From: Chionis minor
Lineage: Eukaryota > Chordata > Aves > Charadriiformes > Chionididae
Reading direction: 5' to 3'
Length of the DNA stretch: 64,000 nucleotides
NCBI GenBank assembly: GCA_013398295.1
Contig: VZSF01002053.1
Span: forward strand, 229,934 to 293,933
In this document: positions 1-11,096 of the stretch, piece after piece
Layout: every line of letters begins with the position of its first letter
How positions within the stretch are numbered: position 1 is the first letter of the stretch
Made by a program: the position numbers and the translations under genes
Notes under the pieces: generated by a model
Databases searched by the model: none
What the model was told of the DNA's origin: nothing
What the model saw: the letters and a program-made list of their open reading frames with translations, nothing else

Positions 1-2547
1 ATCTAGTTCAGCTACGATTTCACTCTAAAAAAAAAAATCATGTTTGTTCAGCTGAGGGCAGAGTTTAGCCGGTGTTTTGGAGTGCAAAGTTTCCAAATTA
101 AAAACCCACAAAAGAACGTGGCTTGATTAAAATGGGAACTGTGTGGATCAGGAGAACGTACGGGAAGATGGAGAGTATTAGACCAGTTTCTCACTGAATT
201 AGTGTTGCTCTGCTGACTCACATGGGCATCACTGTTGAAGCCCTTTGATCCTCAGTGGTTTTACTCTAGGTAACAGTAGCTGAAGATTTAACTCTTTTAT
301 ACCTAACACTGGTTAAATCCAACTCAAGACCAAGTTTTCAAAGTCACTGTGTTGCCATGCGAACATAGGGAGATCAGAGTTTTAAATGCTAGGCTGTAGA
401 ATTCATAGTAGATGTGCACCTAAACCGGAGAATATGAATGTTTGCGAAGTTGGGAGTACTTGGATTTAGGGGTTTTGTGCAGACCCTTTTTAGAGAGAGG
501 ATCCATCTGTGAAATTCACAGCTGGATGTACGCCCAGATTTCTGTGCTTGCAAAACTGAAGCATCGGGACTTGGAGTGATGATTCAGACACAACTGCATT
601 GTTTATACATTTTAGGTTGGCTTTTACCTTCCCCTGGTTTCTTCTTGGTAAACACAGAAAAAATTATATTACAAAATGAGAAAGAGTGTGAAAGCCATCA
701 GCTGGTTGAAAACTCAGATTAGGAGCTAATATGCCAGGGAGTTTTATGGTCTTCAAGTATTTGCTCTTCTTCCCCTATCGCTGACTCTGGCACGACTACA
801 GATGTGCTGCTTGTTTTTCAAATCAGAGAAGTAGGAATGACCTATTAGGTCATCTAGTATCTTTTGTAGCCAATGCAGGATTGTCTTCTTGTACATTTGT
901 CCAGTCTGCTTTTAAAATTCCTCTAAAAACATACTGCATCCAAATTAAAGCACAAAAGTCTCTTGGAACTGGTGAGTAAGCAGCACTATAAAATGACCGG
1001 GGAGTATAAGGCCATACTACCAGCTTCTGGTGGGCAGAAAAGTAGCTCTCACGATTTAGAATTCTCATAAGAAAATGAACTTTGATGGGAAATTCAGATA
1101 ATTCATCTTCAACTTTTTAATTTAAAATGGCCAGGGATTTATAAATAATAATACTTGTTATTAATATTATTATATTTTCATAAGGAACAAAGTATGAAAA
1201 GCAGGTGGAAGAAAAATTGATTTTAAACTAATCACCTATAGGTCTTCATTCTTGTGGGAGAAAAGTCAGACAAAAAGTCCCCCATCAACTGTCCCTGCTG
1301 CCTGGCGGGATGTGACCTTAACTGGAAAAGTTCTGTTTGCGTGAATAATGCTGAGAATCCAGCCATTTCTCTAGAAGAGAAGACTTTATAACTGGCTTTC
1401 AATTTGCACCATAAACAGACTGTATATCTTTAAGATGGTTATTCTTGCCAGGCATTTTATTTCACAATAGTTAGAGAAATGTGCAGATGTTGTCCAAACT
1501 TTTCAAAGCAGCAGAGCTCTTTGCAGCTGCCTGCAAGATTTCAGAAGTGCAGTTTGAAAATGGCTCAAGCTGGCTTTTTGCTAGCCGTCACAGCAGGAGC
1601 AGGATCCTCACACGTATGATATTGTGCTTTAAGAGGCGAAAAGACCCCTACTGTTTTCCCACCTTTGTGCCTTCTTAACATTAACACAATTTGTAAGAAA
1701 TGAAACTGTGAAGCTCACCAATGCCAAACCCAGGCGTTCAGGGTTCATGAGTCAGGCCTCTAATAATCATGAGACTGGTTTTAAAATCATGCAACCAACC
1801 CCCCGCCCCCAAAGTTGCGTCATTTTTGTCTGCCTGGATTTTGAAAGACCAAAACACCAAGGTTGAGATTTTTAATGTTTTGGGTTTTCTTGCATCGGAC
1901 TTGCAAAGATCACTAAGAAAAAAAAAACTCTCCTGTTTCGCTGCAGTTACCTGCACAGGGAGATTTAAATCGCTAGAAATATTCCAAGCCTCACAACTAA
2001 ATTGCAAAGAATTAGCAAAAGCTTTGAGCTGCCATGTGGATGTAAGCCAGTTCGCTGCATAATACTTATTCAATCATGTTGTGCTAATTTTAAAGCGGAG
2101 ATAACAGGATAAACTGTGAGCCCAAATACATGCTTCGCTGCGGGTTCCTTATAGAGCTGTCAGGGAGGGTACAGCTCCTCTCAGCAAAGCATCTTTCTGA
2201 TGAATGAGTCCAGCACGTTGCATCATCTTTGCTGGAAGTTACTCACACTAGGATTCATTTTGAGGTGGTCAACATACAAAGCAAGCAGGCTGAGCTCGTG
2301 CAATTATTGCCCATGAGAAAATCCATTATATTACATATGCTGTAGCTACCCTTACACATTTAGCCAGCTTAGCAGCACTGACGTTGCTGGTGAAACCCTT
2401 CTTCCTATGCAGACATAGCCATCCCAGTACAACAGCTGGTGGTGGTTCCCTGACTGGGCATAAGCTGTGCTGATTCCAGTGCTTTTACACCATAGCTGTG
2501 TCTATACAAGGACTTTTACCATAATAGCTGTGTTAGCAAAATAAATG

Positions 2548-2564
2548 AAAAAAAAAAAAAAAAA
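2548..2564 (+). repeat. Poly-A tract
   Basis: 17 consecutive A following AATAAATG. No recognisable retrotransposed body lies before it. Confidence 0.9.
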
Positions 2565-3282
2565 TCAACCACCTTAACCAGCATAGTTATGTGGTAAGCT
2601 GCCTGAGTGTAAAGCAAGCCTTGTTAAAGGTTTCCAGAGGGCGCTTCTCTGGTTCAATGCAAAATGGTGAATTTAGCTCTAGAAGGAGTTAACCCCCTTT
2701 CCTGCTTCGCACAGTTTTGTTATAAGCCATTTCCTATCCGCGCATTTCTTGCTTCTCATCTCCAAAGCCCCCATATTTTTAAAAATGGTTGTCAAAACAG
2801 TTATGATTTTGACTGAACTGAAAGAATTTCTGCGTAAAACACCCAGCGTCATCCCTCACTGGCAGGAAGGCCACTGATTCATTTTCCTTACATCCTGTAC
2901 TTGCGCGCACAACAGCCTCGCTCTGTCTCCAGACTTTGCTCTGAGAAATGAGGATGTTTCTAAATAGCCACAGCTGTGCTGAGGGACAGGTAGCATACCA
3001 CTTCTAGAAAGCAGGTAGTATTCTTTGATACACAGTAGGAAAAGAGTGAGCCTGGTGGAACGACAGAAAAAGGAGAGAGGAGCTCTGCCAATCCTTCCCT
3101 TCAATGCAACATGTGTTTTAACCACCTACGGCACGGCCAGTGCTGCCCCAGCTCCCGCACAGCCGGGCGACAGCTCCGCACGCCTTTGGACCTGCCACAT
3201 CTGCCAGGGATGGAGCTGGGGGGACCTGGCAGCCTGGGATCCCCTAGGCAAGTTACAGTTTTACCGGGGACTTTTTGCATCG

Positions 3283-3372
3283 CCTGGAGCAAGTCACTTT
3301 AAAGCTCTGCGCCCCGCTTCACCCGTTTGTAAGAGCTGGGGGAAAAGCTCGTCTGTGTCCTTCTGCAATGCA
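3283..3372 (-). repeat. MIR-like fragment, antisense
   Basis: CCTGGAGCAAGTCACTTTAA, then CACCCGTTTGTAAGAGCTGG, resembles reversed MIR (gcaagtcacttaacctctctgtgcctcagttt...tgtaaaatgggg). Diverged. Confidence 0.45.
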
Positions 3373-5139
3373 ATTATTTTAATTCATTACCGTTTCTCTG
3401 CACTGGATGAATAGTGCCACTGGACTGAAAAATGTTATTGTCGTTATCCCTTTAAATTGAAAGTGGATTGAAGGAATAAAAGTAAATGTATGGTCTATTT
3501 TGGCAGATGTCTTCCAACAGATGGGTGTCTATGGTCGTCTTTATAAGAGCTGTCTGCTGTCTGTGATTCAGACCGTCTAAGGAATGCCATGAGCGTGGAG
3601 TAAATGGACAGCAAGTCTGGGAACGGACTTTATTGTGGTTTAGAAGCTTTCAATTCTCAACTGCATGAACAAGTTCTTTTTTCAAATAACTCTTTGCCAG
3701 TATTTCAAAACTATCATTAAAATTGCTTGATGCCTTCTGAAAACGGAGCGCTTTCTGCTGATAACAGTCCACTGGTTTAGCCTTCAAACGGTGGCATGCT
3801 TTCCACCAGCAAATGGCTAGAATTGGGGCTTATTGTCTCGGTGCATCAGTTCGCGGTGGGACCCTGCCCACCGAGGCACTGAGAGCGCGTTCATGTACCC
3901 ATCCTGCAGTGTCGGTTCTTGGCGGCGATGCCCGTGGTCTCCTAATGGAGTCTGCATGTTCTTTTGAACAGGAAACGCTTTGTAACACAACTTGCCTGTG
4001 GGCACTTACTGCACCAATTAAAGATTCCTGAGCTCGAGAACAAAGAGGTGCCAGTGGAACTATGGTTTTAATCAGTTGATTCATTTTCTTCCTTCCTCCA
4101 CTGCTGATTTAGGATGTATGGGTTTTTCTTTTTCTCGCTTTGTTTTGTTTCGCATGTTTTTTAGGCAGCAGGACAGCTGCTCAGAAAGACTGCTGGAGAA
4201 AGAGCCGTCTTGAAAAGGGGCTGGATTTGTCTGAATTTTCAAATAGCAAATGGTTTCTAGAGGTGAAGAACATCAGATGCCAGCTTGGCATAACAATACA
4301 AATACTTAGTTCATATTCAGGTATGCAGCTTTTTTTTCTGAGAATCCATATGAGTTTTAGTAACACGAATGAATTAAATGCTTAACCCTACTAGATGGAA
4401 GGATAACAAAGATACTTTTTATAGCACTAAAGTGAGGTACAGGGTAGTTAAATACTTTGCTGAAAGGCCAAGCTCAGACCCAATCCAGAAGACCAGCTTC
4501 CTGATATAATGATTTTTCTACTGCCTGCCAACAGACTACAGGCTTTTGGAAGCAGAACCACCTTTTTGCTCTTTTCATATTGCATTTACAAAAGCAAGAC
4601 TCTGACATATGACTAGGGCACTTTGGTCCTAGTGTGACAAACACGCGATAGCAGGGATCCAAAAATAAAGCATGTAGCGTACCCAGGGAGTGCTGTAAGT
4701 TCCCAACAGAGAGCAGAAAATCTGGAATAAAGTGAGTCAGAGCTTCAAGAATGAGTCTGATGAATACATATATTTGCTAGAGTGTATGAGCGAAATGTTT
4801 TGGAGAATGTACAGGCTTCACTCTTAGTCAAACTCTGCCTGAGCAGAAATGACCACACCTTCTATGAAAAGTAATTCTAATTAAAAACAGAGCCTGGCCT
4901 TTTTTTCATGCAAATTGTTGCTCTAACTGAACCACAGCCCATTTGCAACATTCAAATTCACTCCTGTCTAAAATGCCAGGGAACAGGAACGTTTCCCACC
5001 CTGCTCTATATTGCTATATTACTCTGCGCAGGGACACACGATGAAAACAACTACAAATCAAACTAAAACGTGGTCCTAAAGCCATCATCTTTGTTGTTTT
5101 ACGGAGATGAAATCACTAGAGTGTTAAGAGAGAAAAGCA

Positions 5140-5550
5140 GCTTCTCTACAGCCAGGCGGGCAGCCGGACGGACCCCTGGCTGCTGCTCGCGCGGCTCCGC
5201 TGCTCGAACGCACGGAGGGCTCAAACCTGCCCTGGCGGAGCAACTGAGGTTCCCCCAGCAGAGGGAAATCCCCAGCTGGCAGCAAGCTGACAGGGCTGGC
5301 TTCGTGCCACCCCCTCCTCCATCCGCCGTGCAGGGGCTGGGGAGGGCGAGTGGGATGCTCGCAACGTGCCGGCACCCGAGCCAAAGCCCTACGGAGCACG
5401 GCGGCTGCCGGGGGTGGAGGGGGGCTGCATCCTGCCTCCCCTCCTGGCTGTACTGACCCTCTCCTTCCACCCACACACGCATCCCGGTCGTCCCGAGGAG
5501 CACACAGGACCAGCACGGATGCAGAGGGCGGGCGGTGAGAGACCAAAGGC
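5140..5550. promoter_or_regulatory. CpG-rich patch, possible regulatory element
   Basis: About 400 GC-rich bases in otherwise AT-rich intron 9. The first 90 bases hold roughly ten CpG dinucleotides, including TCGCGCGG. No exon is recognised in it. It could be an intragenic CpG island or simply a GC-rich patch; the sequence alone does not show promoter activity. Confidence 0.3.
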
Positions 5551-6474
5551 GGCAGGAAAGAGCTCAGTCCCAGGTTGCTGCTTACTCAGGGCTGACACAG
5601 TAGCTCTGCTTCTTGGGTCCCCAGGAGACCCAGGGTTTCCTGGAGGTATACCCTACTCAAGCTTGTGCCTAACAAGCTACCGACCTAACAGAACAAAAAG
5701 CTGGTCAGAAAAGAAAGATTTTTCCCAAACGTGGAGGAAAGCAGGGATTTGAATTTCATTTCATGCCACTGCGGGGACACTCTGTGGATTTTCTGGTTGT
5801 CGAGTGGAAGAACACTAAAAGAAAATATAGAGACCTAAAACACTCCGAACGGTCTTGACTGAGACCCACGGTCAGGGCAATGGTTACTGTGGTGGGGAGC
5901 AAAACTGCACAAATTAACACATTGCTCATAGCGAAGGTGATCGAAAGTGCTGGGCGATTTTACAGGCACCACATCGCACATCCTGCAGATCCATTTTCTA
6001 CAGAAATATCTGCTGTGTCTGAAATTTTCTGTGAAATACATGAGTTCACTATAAAACACCTCTGCTGATCGACAGTCTGATAAACCACTACACAAGCATC
6101 TGCCTTGCTGTTCTCCTCCCCATTAAAGATTACTGGTGCACCAAAAATAATTTAGAGCTGCTGTATCAAGCAGACGGTTCTGAGCGTCAGATGTGGTTAG
6201 AGAGTTACTATTTGAATAATGACAATAATTTTTCTTTGTAAAGTAAAAAGTACACGACATGACAGCTGAACCAAAAAGAAGAGCTAAATCTAAGGCAGGC
6301 AAGTTGATAACATCCAAGACAACAGCTACACATCCATTATTTGTATATGGAAAGAGCCTAACACCATACTTGACACTCAAATCTCTATAAGGCACTTCTA
6401 GATCATGTCGCATCCGAGTGCTTTAGAGTCTGTGATGCATTTATCCTCCTATTGCTCTTGTCACACGATCCTCA

Positions 6475-6602
6475 TATCTCTGCGTCGCAGATGGGGAACT
6501 GTGGCACATGGCGGCTGAGTGGCTTCCCCAGGGCTACACAGGGAACCTCTGGCTCTGCAGCATGAGTCCAGGGCACCACCAGTGCCCCAAGCCCTGCGTC
6601 AC
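6475..6602 (+). repeat. MIR-like CORE-SINE fragment
   Basis: CAGATGGGGAACTGTGGCAC, then TGGCTTCCCCAGGGCTACAC followed by AGGGA, follow the MIR core (gatggggaaactgaggcaca ... cttgcccagggtcacac). Divergence is high, as expected for this ancient amniote SINE. Confidence 0.55.
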
Positions 6603-7995
6603 CCTCTCTTCTTGATCCTGCCCTACCAAGGGATTTTGGATGGTGCTGCAAATAACTAATTTTTTAACTTTTGTTAAAGCACTGTTTGTGCTGTAAATAG
6701 CTAATCTGATTGCTGTGAAGGTCCTGGAAGAAGTCAGTTCTATTTGTCAACATATTTCTGTGGTTGTTTGTGTAACTTTTACCATTGCTGGTGGTTTTGG
6801 TTATGAACAATATTAAGATGAGGCCTTGGCTGAAACGTGCTGAGCACTTTCTCATTCTATGGCTTTCACTTGCATTTGAAGCTAATCATTGCTTGCCAGC
6901 ATTAGCCTGGACACCAGACGGGTCCTGAAGACCATGGCTTATCTTCAGTCCTGAAGCATTTCCAACAGTAATAAATTTCTGAGGCAGAGGTGTGTAACAA
7001 AGGTTTCTTTGCCAATTTTTCATGAATACTCCCTTTCCCTGGGGATTCATCTTCACACTATTTGATATCAAAAATTATTTCTTCTTTTTTTGACAGAAAA
7101 ATATGGAGATATATAGAGGAATGTGTATATGAAGGTATGCATATGTGTGGCAATGTCTAACCTGCATCAGTCTTCCTAATGGCTGCATTTCCAAATCCAA
7201 CCTATATGACTTGATAGCTACAGCCTTCTTTCCAGTAACCACATTTCGTAATTCCCTCTGGGAGGGCAAAGCTGAGAAGCTGCAAGGGGGCTGCACAGGC
7301 TGGGGTGGGCACCTCTTGCTCTGAGGCAGCACCGGTAAGAGGAGAATAGGGGCCAATACCTCCTTCCAAGAAAGCACATGGCAGGTCTCTACATCTGCAG
7401 GACAGTCAGAAATGAGCAACAGATATGCTAAAGTTACCATTAAGGTAGTCAGTATGGATGGCACCAGTTTATGCAGCTACTGCACAAAATGTTCCTTGCA
7501 CGCAGCAAAACCCACCTGAGAACATAGCTAAATACTTGCCATCACCTGCTTTAAGGTCCATGCTGTTTTGGCTGCATTACTGGTGTTATTCAACCTCAAG
7601 AGCCGACAGCTTTGTGGTCTATGGTCACACATTTGTCTGTAATCTTGTGGAGATGGAACCAGCTCTTATCTTTCACAAGGCAGGAGGTAAAGACAGGTTA
7701 GGTGCGCTAAGTCCCCTGTATTATATGCCCTGTGGAGCAATGAAGGCTCTGAGCAAAGAACAAACCGTGATCTCAGGAAGAAGGGCAAATACTTCTTTTT
7801 TTACATCAGAGAAGATAAGAAAATACTGAAGGGTCCTGTCAGCAGTGGCAGCAGGAAGCTGGAAGAGGCAAAGAGAAACAGCAATTGTGTTGGCTATGAG
7901 ATGTTCTTGGCTAGTCACTTCCAGGAGTGCTCAAAGGCTGGGACAGCATACCCATTCTGAGAGGCAAGAGCTTCAGGAATGAGGAACCGATGGAG

Positions 7996-8078
7996 TGGGG
8001 CTTGTCCAAGGTCACTCAAGAAGTTAGTGGCAAAGCTCAGAATAGAAGCAAAGTCCAGAACACCAAGGCTGAGCGTTA
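7996..8078 (+). repeat. MIR-like fragment
   Basis: GGCTTGTCCAAGGTCACTCA followed by AGAAGTTAGTGGCAAAGCTC and AGAATAGAA matches the MIR segment around CTTGCCCAAGGTCACACAGC. Short and diverged. Confidence 0.55.
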
Positions 8079-8154
8079 ACCGCGAAGGCAGAGGACAAGA
8101 GTTGATGAGAGGAGGTTACAACTGTAGAAAAGAACGAAAGCTGGAATGTCAGCA

Positions 8155-8245
8155 GAAATATGGAGAAAGAACAAAGAAGAACAAAGAAGAGGGAGGAGGA
8201 AGATGGGGGAAGGGAAGAAGACAGAAGGGAAGCGAGAGACACTGA
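8155..8245 (+). repeat. Homopurine (GA-rich) tract
   Basis: About 90 bases that are almost purely A and G on the plus strand, including two tandem AACAAAGAAG units. In the NFATC2 transcript this is a long polypyrimidine run. Confidence 0.85.
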
Positions 8246-9967
8246 GACAGTGGTTGCTTAAGAGTCTGTGCATAAGCGGCAGTGCAGTGCGCTCGTGCCA
8301 AGCCTGGCTGGGGAACCATCATCTCCATTTCTATCTGTGAAAAATCACAGCAAGACCTAACAGCTCACTTTATCTCAGAAGAGCTTTCTGGATAAAAGGG
8401 ATTTGAGGGTAAAGCCTCCATAATCCTTTGGGTTTGCTTTCTTTTAATGCTATAAAGCACAAAAATAAACTTTCTAGTTAGGAAAAATATGGCTTTTGTT
8501 ACATTCTGAGTCACTTTTCCCCAGCAGCAAACAAAGTGGCTTTTCAATTCAAGTCCTGAACATTTCAGAATTAAATGTTTTGCAAAGTCCTAATGTAAAT
8601 CACAATTCTCCAAGTCACACTTCTAGCTAATGTAAACTCACTGAGGTCAGTAAAGAGACTGCATGTGACCAATCTTGCCTGGCCTGAGTTGGGTGGCATC
8701 ATAATTGATAAATTAATCTCCAGCTGAAATCAATTCAAGATGATCCAGTCAGCCAAGCAGAAGTCTGGAATTTCATTATTAACTTGCTGCTATTCTGCCT
8801 AATAGCACAGAGGTCAAGTGCATCCCTTGTAAGCTATGCTACAGTTAGATGTTACCAGTCTGATTCAAAACCTAGTGAAATTAGTTTTGCAGTCCATTTT
8901 GGGAGTTCGTTTAAGTGGACCTTGGCTTGGCTCTGAAGTTTGCTAGCTTTTACTTCTAATTCTTTCTTTTTCATTTCTTTTACCAGATTTGTACCAAGTA
9001 TTTTTAGAAACACGGAAGAATCTCTCAGCTTCTCATATGAAAAGTACCTTAAAACACAACGTTCAATTTTACTATTAGAAAGATTATCTTGCTTTTTTAT
9101 CATGCCCCATTCCCTGAACGGGAAGTGGATTTTATTTAGCTATTTCCTTGCAGATCCAGCAAATCTCCTAAATCAAATTCACTGTTAAAACCCAATTCAA
9201 CACTCCTCTTCAGACACGGGTACCAGTAAAAACTCTCCAGATTTTACTGTGATGGCACCGAAGCTATACCAACCACCTTTCAAACACAGACTAACAGAGA
9301 AAACCATCCAAACTCGATTCTGCCCACAAAAACAGCAAAGACGACAGTACAGGACACAGCCACAGAGCACTCAGTACCTACGCTGAAGAAAGTAAAACTT
9401 TCCTGGGCACAATGTCGCAACTCTAGGTGAGTAACTGCAGTAAAAATCCCAAACTACTGGGTGCTTACAAAGCACGTAACAGTGCACATTCACAAGTTCT
9501 AACCATGCAGGCAATTGCCTGGCCTGAGGACAGCAGCAGTGACTAGATGTGAAAATCAGGTCTGTACTTCATGCCTAAGAACACCCTATATTTGCAGCAA
9601 TATATCCAGCAACCTCACTCTGTTCCCACTAAAATCAATGTCGGGTTTGCTACTGGCCTTTATGATCGCAGCGTCCAGCTGCACTATTAATTTTGCATTG
9701 ATTTTCTCTTGCAAGGAACATACTTTAATGAAAGAACCAATCAACCAGATTGCCAATAGCTGCCTACCTAAGAATAAGCAGGATATGTTCAAAGAAAGCT
9801 TTACTCTAACTTATATTCATTTCTAAAGGCTAAATCTGCTGGCTCACAACAAAGTAACCGCATTGTTTTACTTATCAATGTCCTACTGTTCATCTAGAAC
9901 ATCTGCAATAGTTTTGCCTGCAGCACTACCCCATTCATTACAGGCCTTGATAGACTGTTCAATGGGC

Positions 9968-9984
9968 TTTTTTTTTTTTTTTTT
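9968..9984 (+). repeat. Poly-T tract
   Basis: 17 consecutive T in intron 9. No retrotransposon body recognised next to it. Confidence 0.9.
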
Positions 9985-10400
9985 GGTACAAAATGTACAA
10001 AAGCATTTTACAAAGTGGACTTTGCCCTGATATGAATAATAAAAAAATAATAATTTAAAAGTGCGTTTTGTTTCAGATTCTCCATTTTCCAAACTAACCT
10101 TTGGCAAATGGAAACAAAATGGCAACAGCTCGAAACCTGACCGCTCGCTCCGTGGCACGAAGCAAGACAGAGGGTTTCTGCAGAACATTAGGTTTTTTGC
10201 TCAGTTGCCAAAGTGCATTGCCATCTACCAAAAACGCAGCTGATGAAAGACCAAAATGCAGCATGAGCAAACAGCAAATACCCACAACCATCAAAAGGAG
10301 GCCACGCTGGTTTTTGTGCCCAGGAACAGGTGGGATTTGTAAGTCCTAAACTCCCTCCCCTCCAACAAACCAACCCAAACAAGGGAAGAGCGGTGCTCAC

Positions 10401-11096
10401 CGTCATCCAGATACGCTTGGTCCAGGTTCTGTTCCTGTTTAATAGTGACTCCAGCTGGTAACACTTCTTTCTGGTCACTAACCGGTGGTCCGTTTTTTGC
10501 TGCTCGCTGGCCTGAGGCTGTCTGCTGCTGAATCACAGTAGGGTATGAACTGGGACTCAACCTTTGTGCTTGACTGACCTGGGGCTGGCTGGATCTTGCG
10601 ACATTGGACGTGAAATTTTCACAGCACATGATGTGCTGAAACTCCTGGTGACTTCCACACCTCAGCTGCTGGTTGGTTGGAGAATAGTGAATCACTGGAG
10701 AAGACTGCTGGTTGCCTGGAGAGTGGTGGAGCACCGCTGAAGTTTGGCCTGGAGAACCAGCGTGCACCAGCACTGACCTATGGGCATCTGAAATCGCAAC
10801 TGGTGCCGCCATCAAATTGGATTGCTGGTAGCCCAGTTGGCTCGGGCTAAGGCTCTTGCTTCTTTGGTATATTACAGCGGCCGGATTCTGCTGATGGTAT
10901 CGAGAATCAGGAGAAGAAAGGCCTGAGCGCAACTGCTGGCAAGGAGCCATAGTGGCCACAAGACAGGAAGGGGATTCGGTGACCATTGTATGCTGTGAAT
11001 AGTAAGGCTGTGTTACTGTTCCCAGACCACTGTGTACTGTATTGCAGATTAAGGCTGGATCATAGTCATCAATGGGCTCTGTTTTGATTGATGGTA
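10401..11096 (-). CDS. NFATC2: NFATC2 exon 9: C-terminal transactivation domain
   Basis: This 696-base exon has acceptor ctttattctag and donor gtgagcaccg. TA completes a Val codon, 231 codons follow, and the final G leaves phase 1, so the terminal exon must finish an Asp/Glu/Val-type codon after YLDD. It encodes the NFATC2-specific proline/glutamine/serine-rich transactivation domain. It carries two sumoylation-type motifs, IKTE (11077-11088) and IKQE (10432-10443), which match the two known SUMO sites of mammalian NFATC2. Conserved blocks include [44 protein letters not shown] and [20 protein letters not shown]. The stretch [10 protein letters not shown] is two residues longer than human GLGSQPYY. 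If the donor were not used, translation would run 35 further codons to a stop near 10291. Confidence 0.96.

Larger units (their letters stand above)
1..10400 (-). other. NFATC2 intron 9 (partial)
   Basis: This is sequence downstream of exon 9 in gene sense; the intron continues past position 1. I looked for the two known NFATC2 C-terminal ends (the ELIDTHLSWIQNIL type and the VNEIIRKEFSG type) in reverse complement and found neither. The stretch holds MIR-like fragments near 3.3, 6.5 and 8.0 kb, a CpG-rich patch at 5.14-5.55 kb, a homopurine tract at 8.15-8.24 kb, poly-A at 2.55 kb and poly-T at 9.97 kb. Otherwise it is AT-rich intronic DNA with no supportable gene. Confidence 0.85.

Noticed and set aside
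1..10400. Terminal NFATC2 exon(s)
   Set aside because: Searched by eye for reverse complements of both known C-terminal ends and found no match, so they probably lie below position 1.
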